DNA of 64,000 nucleotides from Mycobacterium gallinarum (GCF_010726765.1 NZ_AP022601.1:2976001-3040000); one strand, 5' to 3'. Positions 49,397 to 58,715 are shown, numbered from the stretch's first letter. The notes: generated by a model not told the origin, from the sequence alone. A program made the numbers and translations.

Positions 49397-50215
49397 ATGA
49401 CAACCGTCGACTCGAGCGCGCAGACCTACAGCGGTATCGACGACCTGCTCGTCGATCTGGCCGACGGTGTGCTGTCGCTGACCATGAACCGGCCGGACAG
49501 CCTCAATTCGTTGACCGCCGCGATGTTCAGGACCATCACCTCGACATTGGAACAGGCCGCCACCGATCCGCGGGTCAAGGTCGTGCGCCTCGGCGGTGCA
49601 GGTCGGGGCTTCTCGTCGGGCGCGGGCATCAGCGACGAGGACCAGGCACAGAAGTCGGTCGACGGGCCCGAATCGGTTCTCAATGCCGCCAACGACGCCG
49701 TGCGGTCGATCGTCGACCTGCCACAGCCGGTGGTCGCGGTCGTGCAGGGGCCATGCGCCGGTGTCGGTGCCTCGTTGGCGTTGGCGTCCGACGTCGTAAT
49801 GGCCTCGGAGAAGGCGTTCTTCATGCTGGCCTTCACCAAGATCGGGCTGATGCCCGACGGTGGAGCCTCGGCGTTGATCGCCGCGGCGGTCGGTCGTATC
49901 CGCGCCATGCGGATGGCCTTGATGGGTGAACGAATCAGCGCCGGCGATGCTTTCGACTGGGGTCTCGTCACCGCCGTGCATCCCGCCGAGGAACTCGACG
50001 CCGAAGCGGACAAGGTGATCTCGGCACTCATGGACGGCCCCGCCGTGTCCCTTCGGAAGACCAAACACGCCATCAACGCCGCAACGCTCACCGAGCTGGA
50101 GCCCGCGATCGCCCGCGAGACGGAGGGCCAAATGGTGCTGCTCGTCTCGCACGACTTCCGTGAAGGCGCACGCGCTTTCCAGGAGCGCAGGAAGCCGAAC
50201 TTCACCGACTCCTAA
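49397..50215 (+). CDS. Crotonase-fold enoyl-CoA hydratase/isomerase family protein
   Basis: 272 residues. Crotonase core: VLSLTMNRPDSLNSL (about 25-39), oxyanion-hole GAGRGFSSGAGISD (about 72-85) and VVAVVQGPCAGVGASLALASD (about 110-130). The two glutamates of classical hydratases are not in place: GVGASLAL lacks the first and GLMPDGGASAL has Asp instead of the second Glu, as in PaaG-like and dienoyl/enoyl-CoA isomerases. So isomerase is more likely than hydratase. Similar to the echA10/echA11 pair in position. Divergent from mcr by 89 bases. Confidence 0.88.
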   Translation: MTTVDSSAQTYSGIDDLLVDLADGVLSLTMNRPDSLNSLTAAMFRTITSTLEQAATDPRVKVVRLGGAGRGFSSGAGISDEDQAQKSVDGPESVLNAANDAVRSIVDLPQPVVAVVQGPCAGVGASLALASDVVMASEKAFFMLAFTKIGLMPDGGASALIAAAVGRIRAMRMALMGERISAGDAFDWGLVTAVHPAEELDAEADKVISALMDGPAVSLRKTKHAINAATLTELEPAIARETEGQMVLLVSHDFREGARAFQERRKPNFTDS

Positions 50216-50265
50216 CCACAGAAAATCGGTGGACTCGGTCACCTTCGATCGGCGACCATCGGTTG

Positions 50266-51552
50266 GTGAGTACGCACTTCGAGACACCACAGCCGGTGCG
50301 CGACGCCGGCGGTTGGCGCGTGCTCGCACCGTTCCAGATCCGCGAGTACCGCCTGCTGATCGCGGCGGTGACGCTATCGATCTTCGCCGACGGCATGTTC
50401 GCCGTCGTGCTTGCCCTACAGGTCATCGAGCTCGACAACAACCCGGTGTCGTTGTCGATCGTGATGACGTGCTTCGGCGCCGCTTTCGTCGCGTTCGTTC
50501 TGGTCGGGGGGATCACCGCGGACCGGATGAACCAGCGCAAGATCATCATCGGCGTCGAGACGGTGAACGTCGTGGCGGCATCAGCGGTCGCCACCCTGGG
50601 ACTGCTTGGCGCGCTGCAGGTCTGGCATCTGGCCCTCGCGGCCACCGCAATGGGAACCGCCGCCGCGTTCTTCTTCCCGGCATACAGCGCGATCCTGCCG
50701 AGGATCCTGCCCGCCGAACAACTGTTGGCCGCCAACGGTGTCGAAGGCGTGGTGCGCCCAGTGTTTCAGCGCGCGGTCGGCCCGGCCGTCGCAGGCATGT
50801 TGATCGGTGCGACCTTCCCAGCGGTGGGTTCTGTCGTGGTCGCCGCGCTCTTCGCCACCGGCCTCGTCCTGCTGATCGCGACGAGACCGGCGGCGTCGAC
50901 GCCGCCGCAAGAGCCCGAAGTCGAACGCGCGCACGTGTTGCGCGATCTGCGAGACGGCTTCGTGTTCATGCTCCGCACGCCGTGGCTGCTGTGGACGCTG
51001 CTGTTCGCGAGCATGTTCGTGCTCGTCGTGCTCGGACCCATCGAGGTACTGCTGCCGTTCATCGTCAACGACCGCTTCGATGACGGCGCGCGCACGTACG
51101 GATTCATTCTGGCGTTCTTCGGCATGGGCAGCGCCCTTGGTGCGCTCGCGGTCTCGTCGGGCCGGCTGCCCCGCCGCTACCTGACGGTGATGATGGCGAT
51201 GTGGGGTCTTGGCTCCATCCCATTGGTGGTCGTCGGCTTCACGTCATCGTTCACCTGGATGGCAGTCGCGACGTTCGTCGTCGGCCTCACCGACGGTGCG
51301 GGCATGGTCATCTGGGGCACGCTGCTGCAGCGGCGGGTACCCACCGAGATGCTGGGCCGGGTGTCGAGCTTGGACTTCTTCGTCTCGCTGGCGTTCATGC
51401 CGCTGTCGTTCGCGATCGTCGGCCCGCTGTCGAAAGTCGTGACGATGCAGACGATCTTCCTGGTGGCCGGCATCGCTCCGGTGATACTGGCGGCCATTGC
51501 GTTGGTTGCGGCGAAGATGCGTCAGGACGAGTTGGCGCATCCATTGCGCTAG
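50266..51552 (+). CDS. MFS transporter, Tap/EntS-like
   Basis: About 428 residues, 12 membrane helices. Sequence IFADGMFAVVLALQVIELDNN (about 38-58) and GGITADRMNQRKIIIGVETVN (about 84-104) are typical of the MFS_3 group, which includes the mycobacterial Tap multidrug exporter and enterobactin exporter EntS. A soluble linker follows helix six (about 205-230). GTG 50266 is preferred over TTG 50263. The gene follows the crotonase by 50 bases; whether it belongs to that unit is open. Its end overlaps the convergent CPBP gene by four bases. Confidence 0.88.
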   Translation: MSTHFETPQPVRDAGGWRVLAPFQIREYRLLIAAVTLSIFADGMFAVVLALQVIELDNNPVSLSIVMTCFGAAFVAFVLVGGITADRMNQRKIIIGVETVNVVAASAVATLGLLGALQVWHLALAATAMGTAAAFFFPAYSAILPRILPAEQLLAANGVEGVVRPVFQRAVGPAVAGMLIGATFPAVGSVVVAALFATGLVLLIATRPAASTPPQEPEVERAHVLRDLRDGFVFMLRTPWLLWTLLFASMFVLVVLGPIEVLLPFIVNDRFDDGARTYGFILAFFGMGSALGALAVSSGRLPRRYLTVMMAMWGLGSIPLVVVGFTSSFTWMAVATFVVGLTDGAGMVIWGTLLQRRVPTEMLGRVSSLDFFVSLAFMPLSFAIVGPLSKVVTMQTIFLVAGIAPVILAAIALVAAKMRQDELAHPLR

Positions 51553-52271
51553 ACGCCGAAAAGGGGTGGAAGTGCCAGCACCATGACCAGTCCCCAGAAA
51601 AAGTGGGTCAGCATCGGTGCGAGCACTCCCCCGGTGATGCGGCGCTCGATCGCACAAACGGTGCCGAGGACGACCGCCGCGAAACCCAGCATCGGGTTAC
51701 CGGTAGCGACGCCCGTCGCGATCACATACAACACCGTCGACACCAGCACCGCATGGAACCGTCCGAGCGCGGTGTAGAGAGCGCCGCGGAAGAACATCTC
51801 TTCGGCCACGCCGTTGACGACGGTGATGAACGTGACCAATAGCAGTGGTCCATAGTTGGCGAATTCCAGTACCTGAGTGATGTATTCGCGCACAGGGGGA
51901 ATTTCGCGGGCGATCAACCCGCCCACGATGAAGACGGCCCCGAGCAATAGGCCCACCGCGGTCCCAGTGATCCACGGGCGCTGGTTGCGGCCACGGAACC
52001 GAATGCAGCCAAGGTGCAGCGGGCCTGACAACAACGCGCCGACCGCCCACACCGCGGCCAGCGCCAGCGTCAGCCAGTAGAACGAGGCGTCCCCCGGTGG
52101 CAGGGCCAGCGAATAGCCAAGCAGCACAGCGCCGATGACCAACACGATGGCGACGATGATGCGTCTGCGGCGGATCAGGATAGGTGGCTCGTGGTGCGGT
52201 ACCGGGCAGGTACCGACGATGTCCCTGACCTCGGCCAACCATCGCGGCCGAGTAGCGGGTGGTTCGGTCAC
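51549..52271 (-). CDS. CPBP-family intramembrane metalloprotease
   Basis: 240 residues with about six to eight membrane helices. Motif VNGVAEEMFFRGALYTALG (about 152-170) is the CPBP/Abi signature with EExxxR; MLTHFFWGLVMVLALP near the end gives the conserved His. The family (CAAX prenyl protease 2-like) cleaves proteins in the membrane or serves in bacteriocin immunity; no prenylated target is visible. Starts at GTG 52271 overlapping the end of the NAD(P)-binding gene by four bases, so coupled. Confidence 0.9.
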   Translation of the reverse strand: MTEPPATRPRWLAEVRDIVGTCPVPHHEPPILIRRRRIIVAIVLVIGAVLLGYSLALPPGDASFYWLTLALAAVWAVGALLSGPLHLGCIRFRGRNQRPWITGTAVGLLLGAVFIVGGLIAREIPPVREYITQVLEFANYGPLLLVTFITVVNGVAEEMFFRGALYTALGRFHAVLVSTVLYVIATGVATGNPMLGFAAVVLGTVCAIERRITGGVLAPMLTHFFWGLVMVLALPPLFGV

Positions 52272-53413
52272 GCCGACTTCGCCTTCGGGACAAGGCCGAT
52301 GGCGGTGTCCAGTCCGGTGCGCACAGCCGCGGCGAGGGGTCCGGGCACGACGCCGAGCAGGCCCAGCGCCGGTCGCGCAAACGAAGGCGTGATGTGGCTG
52401 GCCAATTGCCGAATGCGGAAGGTGTCACCGCCCGCCCACACCGGGTCCGTGTCGGCGAGATGGTGCGGATCGGCGAGTGCGTCGACGGGTTGCGGTTTGC
52501 GACTCTCGAGTGCCCTGGTGATGGCCTCGTCAATCCCGACGAGGCCATCGGGCGGGTCGGGCACCAAGTCACGAAGGCCGTTCTCGGAGGCCATCATCGG
52601 GTGATCGAGCGACTCCACAAGATCGGCGGCCAGGCCGCCTGGCACCGGCAGCACCGCCGATGTCACCAACGACACCAGCCCGATATCCACTCCGTTGACC
52701 GGCAGTTCGGCCCGCCATTTGCCGGAGATGCGTGCGCACGCGCGGAGCAGGTCACCGTAGGAGGACGTCTCCGGACCGTGGATGTCGTACGCACCGGCAG
52801 GAACCTTCTCGTCCGCGGCGGCGACCAAGTAGTAAAGGACATCCTGTATCGAGATCGGGTCGATCGGATTGACCGACCACCCCGGCATCGGCATCAATAG
52901 GAACCGGTCGGTGACATAGCGCAGCATCTCGAACGACGTCGAACCCGACCCGATGATCATCGCCGCACCCAGCCAGACCACCTCCGGTCCGCCATCCACG
53001 CGGAGCGCTTCGGCGACTTCGGCCCGGCTGCTCAGATGCTCGGAGAGATCGTCGTCGTCGGGAACGAACCCGCCCAGGTACACGATCCGGCGAACGCCGG
53101 CATTCTTGGCCTCGTTCGCCACGTTGGCCGCCGCGCGGTTGTCCGCCTCGCGAAAGCCCGGCTGCCCGATGCCGTGCACGAGGTAGTAAACGACGTCTAC
53201 CGGCCCGGCGGCGGCGAACGCGTGCCGCGCCGACTCCTGGTTGTGAGCGTCCAGCGCCACCCCGGTGACGCGGTCCTGCCAGCCGAACTTGGCGAGCCGC
53301 GCGGGGCTTCGGGTGGCGGCGACAACGTCGTGGCCCGCGTCCAGCAGGGCGGTGACGAGCCGCGATCCGACATAGCCGGTGGCGCCGGTGACCAGGATTC
53401 GCAGTTTGCTCAC
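52268..53413 (-). CDS. NAD(P)H-binding SDR (atypical, NmrA/epimerase-like)
   Basis: 381 residues. N-terminal Rossmann fold ILVTGATGYVGSRLVTALL (about 6-24); Tyr in YYLVHGIGQPG, MIIGSGSTSFEMLRYVTDR (about 153-171) and WSVNPIDPISIQDVLYYLV (about 180-198) point to the atypical SDR group a of mycobacteria. The C-terminal 140 residues have no recognised fold. Cofactor likely NADP. Genes for a gamma-carbonic anhydrase (45 bases upstream) and CPBP protease (overlap) share its transcript. Confidence 0.88.
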   Translation of the reverse strand: MSKLRILVTGATGYVGSRLVTALLDAGHDVVAATRSPARLAKFGWQDRVTGVALDAHNQESARHAFAAAGPVDVVYYLVHGIGQPGFREADNRAAANVANEAKNAGVRRIVYLGGFVPDDDDLSEHLSSRAEVAEALRVDGGPEVVWLGAAMIIGSGSTSFEMLRYVTDRFLLMPMPGWSVNPIDPISIQDVLYYLVAAADEKVPAGAYDIHGPETSSYGDLLRACARISGKWRAELPVNGVDIGLVSLVTSAVLPVPGGLAADLVESLDHPMMASENGLRDLVPDPPDGLVGIDEAITRALESRKPQPVDALADPHHLADTDPVWAGGDTFRIRQLASHITPSFARPALGLLGVVPGPLAAAVRTGLDTAIGLVPKAKSA

Positions 53414-53458
53414 CGTACGGCTGTACCCGGACTGCGCGGGATCGCAACCTTAAGGCGC

Positions 53459-53986
53459 TCAGCTGTTGTTCGCGTCACGGTGCAGCTCGATGAGTGCCTG
53501 ATACACCTGCGCGTTGTGCCGGTTGTGCGCCACTTCGGCGTCGCTGAGATCGCGCCGCGTCTTGCCGGGCACGCCGGCCACCAACGACCGGGGCGGTACG
53601 ACGAAGCCCTGCGGCACCAACGCGCTCGCGGCGATCAGCGAGCCCGCGCCGATCTTGGCGCCGTTGAGTATGACCGCACCCATCCCGATGAGACAGCCGT
53701 CCTCGACCTCGCAGCCGTGCAGCACGGCGTTGTGCCCGACGCTGACGTTGGCGCCGATGCGGACTGGAAAGCCGGGGTCGACGTGGATCGTGACGCCGTC
53801 CTGGATGTTGGTGCCCGCGCCGATCTCGATCGGTTCGGCCTCAGCCCGAAGTGTCGCCCCGTACCAGACGCTGGTGCGGGCGCCGAGCGTCACCTGACCG
53901 ATCAGGCTCGCGTTGGGCGCGACCCAGCTCTCGGCGTGCAGCGACGGCGCACGCCCACGGATGGGCACGATCAGCGGCTCAGGCAT
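53459..53986 (-). CDS. Gamma-carbonic anhydrase-family hexapeptide protein
   Basis: About 175 residues of left-handed beta helix. Repeats of (I/V/L)G hexapeptides from about 20 to 140, with metal-site histidines in TIHVD and VGHNAVLHG (three His in the gamma-CA pattern). ATG 53986 (MPEPLIVPIRG) is used; an ATG three codons upstream is in frame. Catalytic status is unclear, since many members of this group lack activity. First gene of a three-gene unit with an SDR and a CPBP protein. Confidence 0.9.
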   Translation of the reverse strand: MPEPLIVPIRGRAPSLHAESWVAPNASLIGQVTLGARTSVWYGATLRAEAEPIEIGAGTNIQDGVTIHVDPGFPVRIGANVSVGHNAVLHGCEVEDGCLIGMGAVILNGAKIGAGSLIAASALVPQGFVVPPRSLVAGVPGKTRRDLSDAEVAHNRHNAQVYQALIELHRDANNS

Positions 53987-54026
53987 GCGCGACATCGTAA
54001 GTCACGAGCCGTGTCATATTGACGAG

Positions 54027-54968
54027 GTGACATCAGCGCCGACAGCACTCGAGGTCGTCGATGGCGTCGACCTGACCGGCAAGGTCTGCGTCATCACCGG
54101 CGCATCGGCCGGCCTGGGCAGGGAGTCGGCGCGCGCACTCGCCACGACCGGCGCGCACGTCATCCTCGCCGCGCGCAATCGGGCCGCCCTCGCCGACACC
54201 GAGGCGTGGGTTCGGGCCGAGGTTCCCGATGCCAAGACGTCGACGGTGGAACTGGACCTCACCTCCCTGGCCGCGGTCCGGTCGGCTGCCGAAGCCATAA
54301 GTGCCATGGCGCCCGCGATTCACGTGCTGATGAACAACGCGGGAGTCATGTTCACACCGTTCGGCCGAACGACCGATGGTTTCGAAATGCAGTTCGGCAC
54401 CAACCATCTCGGCCATTTTGAACTCACGCACCTACTCGAGCCGCAGCTCGGCGCGGCCGGGGGTGCGCGCATCGTGAACCTGTCGTCGGACGGGCACCGG
54501 CTGGCCGACGTCAACCTCGACGACCCGAATTGGCAGCACCGCGAGTACGACAAGTTCGCGGCGTACGGCGCTTCGAAGACAGCCAACATCTTGCACGCGG
54601 TCGAGCTGGACCGGCGCCTGCGCGACCGGGCCATCAGGGCGTATGCGGTGCATCCGGGCGTGGTGGCGACGTCACTCGCGCGGCACATGTCGCGCGACGA
54701 CTTCACCGCCCTGACGGAGTTCGTCTCCTCGGATCCCGGCCAGCAGAAGGTCGACGTTCGCCGCGACTTCACCATGCCCGAGCAGGGCGCGGCCACCCAG
54801 GTGTGGGCTGCGGTGAGCAGCGATCTCGCCGACGTCGGATCGGTGTATCTGGCGGACTGCCGGATTCAGGACGACCAAGGAGGCCCAGCGCCCTACGCGA
54901 CGGACGCCGCGCACGCGGTGCGGCTGTGGGAAGTCTCGGAGCGCCTCTGTACGAGCGCGGGACACTGA
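54027..54968 (+). CDS. Short-chain dehydrogenase/reductase, retinol-dehydrogenase-like
   Basis: 313 residues. TGASAGLGRESARALATTGA (24-43) for NADP, NNAGVMFTPFGRTTDGFEMQ (about 105-124), NLSSDGH and catalytic YGASKTAN (Tyr-x-x-x-Lys) are present. The group acts on hydrophobic alcohols such as retinol or steroids. The GTG at 54027 follows GACGAG; the longer upstream frame lies over the divergent gamma-CA gene and is rejected. The TetR gene starts three bases after its stop and may be co-transcribed. Confidence 0.92.
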   Translation: MTSAPTALEVVDGVDLTGKVCVITGASAGLGRESARALATTGAHVILAARNRAALADTEAWVRAEVPDAKTSTVELDLTSLAAVRSAAEAISAMAPAIHVLMNNAGVMFTPFGRTTDGFEMQFGTNHLGHFELTHLLEPQLGAAGGARIVNLSSDGHRLADVNLDDPNWQHREYDKFAAYGASKTANILHAVELDRRLRDRAIRAYAVHPGVVATSLARHMSRDDFTALTEFVSSDPGQQKVDVRRDFTMPEQGAATQVWAAVSSDLADVGSVYLADCRIQDDQGGPAPYATDAAHAVRLWEVSERLCTSAGH

Positions 54969-54971
54969 CTC

Positions 54972-55547
54972 ATGGCCGGCGTCGTGCACCTGCGGTCATA
55001 CGACGATCGCGACCGCGACGACGAGGAAACCGGCAAGGTGATAAGCGCGACCGTCGAACTGCTCCGCGAGGTGCCGTACTCCGACATCACCATGCAGGCG
55101 ATCAGTAAGCGCGCAGGCATCTCCATCGGCTCGCTGCGGGAGCACTTCTGGTCGACAGACGCGATCGTCGCCGAGATCTACCTCGACCGGCTGCGGGCCG
55201 TACCGCTGGACGTCGACGTCGACCGGGACGCCAAGGAACGCATCGTGGCGCAGTTCTCCCATCTCGTGATGCTGTTGGCCGACGAGCCCGGCCTGGCGGC
55301 CGCCTGCTCGAGCGCACTGGTGTGCAGCGACCCGTCCGTGCGGTCCGTGCGGGAGCGCATCAACGCCGAGTATCACCGGCGGGTACGCACCATGCTCCGC
55401 TCGGGCGCGTGGCCGGAGGTGACGCAGACGCTCGAATTCGGTCTCGTCGGGGCGCTGGTCCATGCGAGCTGCGGTGTCAGCGATTTCCAGCAGACCGCCG
55501 ACGACCTCGCCTGCATGGTCGCGACGGTATTGCCCGACGGCAGCTAG
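54972..55547 (+). CDS. TetR-family regulator
   Basis: 191 residues. HTH about 22-65: GKVISATVELLREVPYSDIT and MQAISKRAGISIGSLREHF; the C-terminal domain is helical with VMLLADEPGLAAACSSALV near residue 100. ATG 54972 is three bases after the SDR stop, suggesting one transcript. End overlaps the convergent GlxA-like gene by four bases. Its target may include the SDR gene itself. No operator clearly seen in front of the SDR. Confidence 0.9.
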   Translation: MAGVVHLRSYDDRDRDDEETGKVISATVELLREVPYSDITMQAISKRAGISIGSLREHFWSTDAIVAEIYLDRLRAVPLDVDVDRDAKERIVAQFSHLVMLLADEPGLAAACSSALVCSDPSVRSVRERINAEYHRRVRTMLRSGAWPEVTQTLEFGLVGALVHASCGVSDFQQTADDLACMVATVLPDGS

Positions 55548-56500
55548 GCCCCCTGATAGACCTTGCGGTAACTCGACGGGGACATCCCCACTCCGCGGCG
55601 CAGATGATGCCGAAGGTTGCCACCTGAGCCCAGGCCCGACAATCTGGCCACCTCGTCGACGGAGTGGTCGCGCGACTCGAGCAGTTGACGCGCAAAATCG
55701 ATGCGGCGGCTGCGAATCCACGCGCCGGGCGCCTGACCGGTCTCCTCGCGAAACCGCCGATTGAAGGTGCGCGCGCTCATCTTGGCATGCCGGGCCAGCC
55801 GCGGCACCGTGAGCTCTTCGTCGAGATGCTGCAGCGCCCATTCGCGAGTCGCGGCGGTCGAGTAGTGATCGGGAGCGGGCACCTGTCGGTCGATGAACTG
55901 GGCCTGTCCGCCTTCACGCCACGGTGGTACGACGCAATATCTCGCGACGGTGTTGGCCACCTGCGAGCCGTGATCGGATCGAATGATGTGCAGGCACAGG
56001 TCGATTCCCGCCGCCAAACCCGCGGACGAGAGCACATCGCCGTCGTCGACGAAGAGCACGTTCTCGTCGACGCGCACAAGCGGGTGCAACCGGCGTAGAT
56101 CGTCGGCGAATCGCCAGTGGGTGGTGGCAGGCCGCCCGTCGAGCAGTCCTGCCGCCGCGAGCACAAATGCGCCGGTGCAGATCGACACCAGTCGGGTGCC
56201 GGGACGAATCAGCGCCAAGGCGGCGGCGACGTCCGGTGTCAGCCTGCCGTCGACTCGCGCGGCCGGGTACCGCGTGCCGGGGATGACAACGGTGTCGGCG
56301 GTGGCCAGCGCTTCCGGTCCGGCCTCGGCGACCACGGCGAATCCCGTCGTCGCGGCCACCGGGTCGCGCGACAGCGCACACGTCACCACCTCGTAGAGAC
56401 GGTTGCCGTCGGCGTCGCTCGCATTCGAGAACATCATCGGCGCGATGGTGGCGTCGAACCCCACCACGGGCGGCAACAGCAGGACGGCGACACGGTGCAC
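55544..56500 (-). CDS. GlxA-type AraC regulator with DJ-1/PfpI domain
   Basis: 318 residues. The N-terminal 175 residues are a glutamine-amidotransferase-like domain with SICTGAFVLAAAGLLDGRPA (Cys in the nucleophile elbow) and TTHWRFADDL; the AraC HTH covers about 220-315 (MSARTFNRRFREETGQAPGAW, LGSGGNLRHHLRRGVGMSP). Such regulators often respond to quaternary amines, amides or toxins. Divergent from an MFS gene at 56562 with nested inverted repeats between them, so it probably regulates that transporter. Confidence 0.92.
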   Translation of the reverse strand: MHRVAVLLLPPVVGFDATIAPMMFSNASDADGNRLYEVVTCALSRDPVAATTGFAVVAEAGPEALATADTVVIPGTRYPAARVDGRLTPDVAAALALIRPGTRLVSICTGAFVLAAAGLLDGRPATTHWRFADDLRRLHPLVRVDENVLFVDDGDVLSSAGLAAGIDLCLHIIRSDHGSQVANTVARYCVVPPWREGGQAQFIDRQVPAPDHYSTAATREWALQHLDEELTVPRLARHAKMSARTFNRRFREETGQAPGAWIRSRRIDFARQLLESRDHSVDEVARLSGLGSGGNLRHHLRRGVGMSPSSYRKVYQGA

Positions 56501-56510
56501 GCCCCCAGTT

Positions 56511-56545
56511 TGGCATGTTTTTGACGAATGCTGTCATTCATGCCA
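56511..56545. promoter_or_regulatory. Nested inverted repeats between GlxA-like and MFS genes
   Basis: TGGCATG (56511-56517) and CATGCCA (56539-56545) are perfect arms; inside lies GAATG-CTGT-CATTC (56526-56539). Ten bases from the regulator start and 16 from the MFS start, so it is a fair operator candidate. Confidence 0.55.
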
Positions 56546-56561
56546 CTAGTCGCCGCAGGCC

Positions 56562-57857
56562 GTGGTGAACCACAGTGATGCGGTGACGTCGACCGCCGCG
56601 CGCCGGACCGTGCCCAGAGTCCACTGGGCCTGGGTCGTGGCGGCCGTGAGCTTTGTCGCGATCCTCGGCGCGGCGGGCTTCCGCTCGGTCCCAGGCGTGA
56701 TGATGAACCCGCTGCACCACGAGTTCGGGTGGTCGCACGGCGTGGTCGGGCTGGCGATGTCGGTCAACATGACGCTGTTCGGTCTCACCGCGCCGTTCGC
56801 CGCGGCTCTGATGGACCGCTTCGGCGTGCGGCCGGTGCTGTCGGGGGCGCTGCTCATGATCGCGAGCGGTTCGGCCCTGTCGGTGACGATGACGGCGAGC
56901 TGGCAGCTGGTCCTGTTGTGGGGTGTGCTCGTCGGCGCGGGCACCGGTGCGATCTCGATGGGCTTCGTCGCCACGATCGCGACGCGCTGGTTCGAGGCGC
57001 GGCGCGGCCTGGTGACGGGCGTGCTGACCGCCGCTAGTGCGACGGGGCAACTGATCTTCTTGCCGATCGTCGCCGAGGTCACCACCCGGCACGGCTGGCG
57101 CTGGGCATCGCTGATCGTCGCGGCGGCAGCGCTGTGCGTGGTTCCATTGGTATTGGTGTTCATGCGAAATCATCCGCAGGACAAGGGTTTAACGGCATAC
57201 GGTGCGACGGCTGTCACTGAACCGGCGACGGTGCCCGCGTCGAGTTTCCGCGCCGCATTCGACGGACTGCTGATCGGCGCGCGTGTTCCGGCGTTCTGGC
57301 TGCTGGCGGCCAGCTTCGCGATCTGCGGCATGACGACGAACGGATTGATCGGCACGCACTTCATTCCGGCGGCCAATGACCACGGCATGCCGACGACCGT
57401 CGCGGCCGGCCTGCTGGCCACCATCGGCATTCTCGACGTCGCGGGCACGGTGTTCTCGGGCTGGCTCACCGACCGGGTCGATCCGCGCCTGTTGCTCGTC
57501 GCCTATTACACCGGCCGCGGCGTCTCGCTGCTGGCGTTGCCTTCGCTGCTTTCGCCGCACGCCGAACCCAGCACGTGGGTGTTCGTCATCTTCTACGGCC
57601 TGGACTGGGTGGCCACCGTCCCGCCGACGATCGTGCTGTGTCGGAATTACTTCGGCAGCCGCTCCCCCATCGTGTTCGGCTGGGTTTTCGCCTCCCACCA
57701 GCTGGGCGCGGCGATGGCCGCCGCCGGCGCCGGATGGCTACGCGATCTGCAGGGCGGCTACGACACCGCGTTCTACCTCGCCGGGGGCCTGTGCTTCGTC
57801 GCGGCGGCGTTGTGTGGCAAGATCCGCAACTCGCAGGTCAGAGCACCTGCGACGTAG
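56562..57857 (+). CDS. MFS transporter, OFA/monocarboxylate-like
   Basis: 431 residues, 12 membrane helices. GAAGFRSVPGVMMNPLHHEF then GWSHGVVGLAMSVNMTLFGL (about 36-75) are typical of the oxalate/formate antiporter-like MFS branch; RFGVRPVLSGA loop and HPQDKGLTAYG also occur in this group. GTG 56562; GTG 56565 next to it is equally possible. Divergent GlxA-type regulator 61 bases away. Candidate substrate: a small carboxylate. Confidence 0.9.
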   Translation: MVNHSDAVTSTAARRTVPRVHWAWVVAAVSFVAILGAAGFRSVPGVMMNPLHHEFGWSHGVVGLAMSVNMTLFGLTAPFAAALMDRFGVRPVLSGALLMIASGSALSVTMTASWQLVLLWGVLVGAGTGAISMGFVATIATRWFEARRGLVTGVLTAASATGQLIFLPIVAEVTTRHGWRWASLIVAAAALCVVPLVLVFMRNHPQDKGLTAYGATAVTEPATVPASSFRAAFDGLLIGARVPAFWLLAASFAICGMTTNGLIGTHFIPAANDHGMPTTVAAGLLATIGILDVAGTVFSGWLTDRVDPRLLLVAYYTGRGVSLLALPSLLSPHAEPSTWVFVIFYGLDWVATVPPTIVLCRNYFGSRSPIVFGWVFASHQLGAAMAAAGAGWLRDLQGGYDTAFYLAGGLCFVAAALCGKIRNSQVRAPAT

Positions 57858-57937
57858 GTTTGACGGGGTCTTCGCTTTGGTGATGCCGCATTCGGCGTTT
57901 TAACATGCGATGCACTAAAGACCTGAGGAGCACTTAC

Positions 57938-58705
57938 GTGAAGACCCGCACCAGCAAGGCCATTGGCGCCGTCGCCGGAATCGCCGCGATCGCCGTATCG
58001 GTGCCGATGGCTGTGACCGCTTACGCGCAACCGTCCACCGAGCCGGCACCGACGCTCGAGATCCCCGATCCCCAGGGTTCGGGCTGCGATGCCTTCAAGA
58101 CGTCGGTGCCGAGCTACAAGGATCTGGCGAACGTTCCGGTGGGCACCGCGCTGCAGAGCATCCCGGACGTCAGCACCTTCTACTCGGCGATCTCGGGCGG
58201 TTTGAACCCTGCGGTCAACATCGTCCCGGTTCTGGAGAACGGCCCGTACGTCGTCTTCGCGCCGACCAACGAGGCGTTCGCCAAGCTGGCTCCGGCTCAG
58301 CTCGATGCGCTCAAGGCCGATCCGGCCGCGCTCAGCGATCTGGTTTATTACCACGACTTCCTCGGCCTCCTCGGCAACGAGGACGTCAAGGGCCAGCGGC
58401 CGACCCAGCAGGGCGCGGAGATCAAGGTCGAGGGCGACGGCGGCGACATCAAGGTCAACGACACCGCCAAGGTTCTCTGCGGTGCGATCTTCGCCAAGAA
58501 CGCGCGGATCTATCTGATCGACACGGTGCTCGATCCGAAGACGCCGCCTGACGCGATCACGCCGACGAGCACGTCGGGCACGTCCACGACCACGACGACG
58601 ACCAGCCCGACGGCACCACCGACGGCCGGGGCCGCTGAGGTTCCCGCGGCAGAGGCACCCGCCCCCGCTGAGCCGATGCCTGCCGCGGACGCTCCGATCG
58701 GCTAA
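57938..58705 (+). CDS. Secreted fasciclin-domain protein
   Basis: 255 residues. Signal peptide to about residue 32 (ends VTAYAQP). Fasciclin (FAS1) domain about 60-205: YVVFAPTNEAFAKLAPAQLD (about 105-124), LSDLVYYHDFLG and IYLIDTVLDP, as in MPT70/MPT83. It has two Cys (GSGCDAF and KVLCGA) probably bridged. The tail (about 212-255) is Thr/Ala/Pro-rich. GTG 57938 follows GAGGAG eight bases upstream. No lipobox, so secreted rather than lipid-anchored. Likely cell-wall or adhesion protein. Confidence 0.93.
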   Translation: MKTRTSKAIGAVAGIAAIAVSVPMAVTAYAQPSTEPAPTLEIPDPQGSGCDAFKTSVPSYKDLANVPVGTALQSIPDVSTFYSAISGGLNPAVNIVPVLENGPYVVFAPTNEAFAKLAPAQLDALKADPAALSDLVYYHDFLGLLGNEDVKGQRPTQQGAEIKVEGDGGDIKVNDTAKVLCGAIFAKNARIYLIDTVLDPKTPPDAITPTSTSGTSTTTTTTSPTAPPTAGAAEVPAAEAPAPAEPMPAADAPIG

Positions 58706-58715
58706 CGCTTACAAG

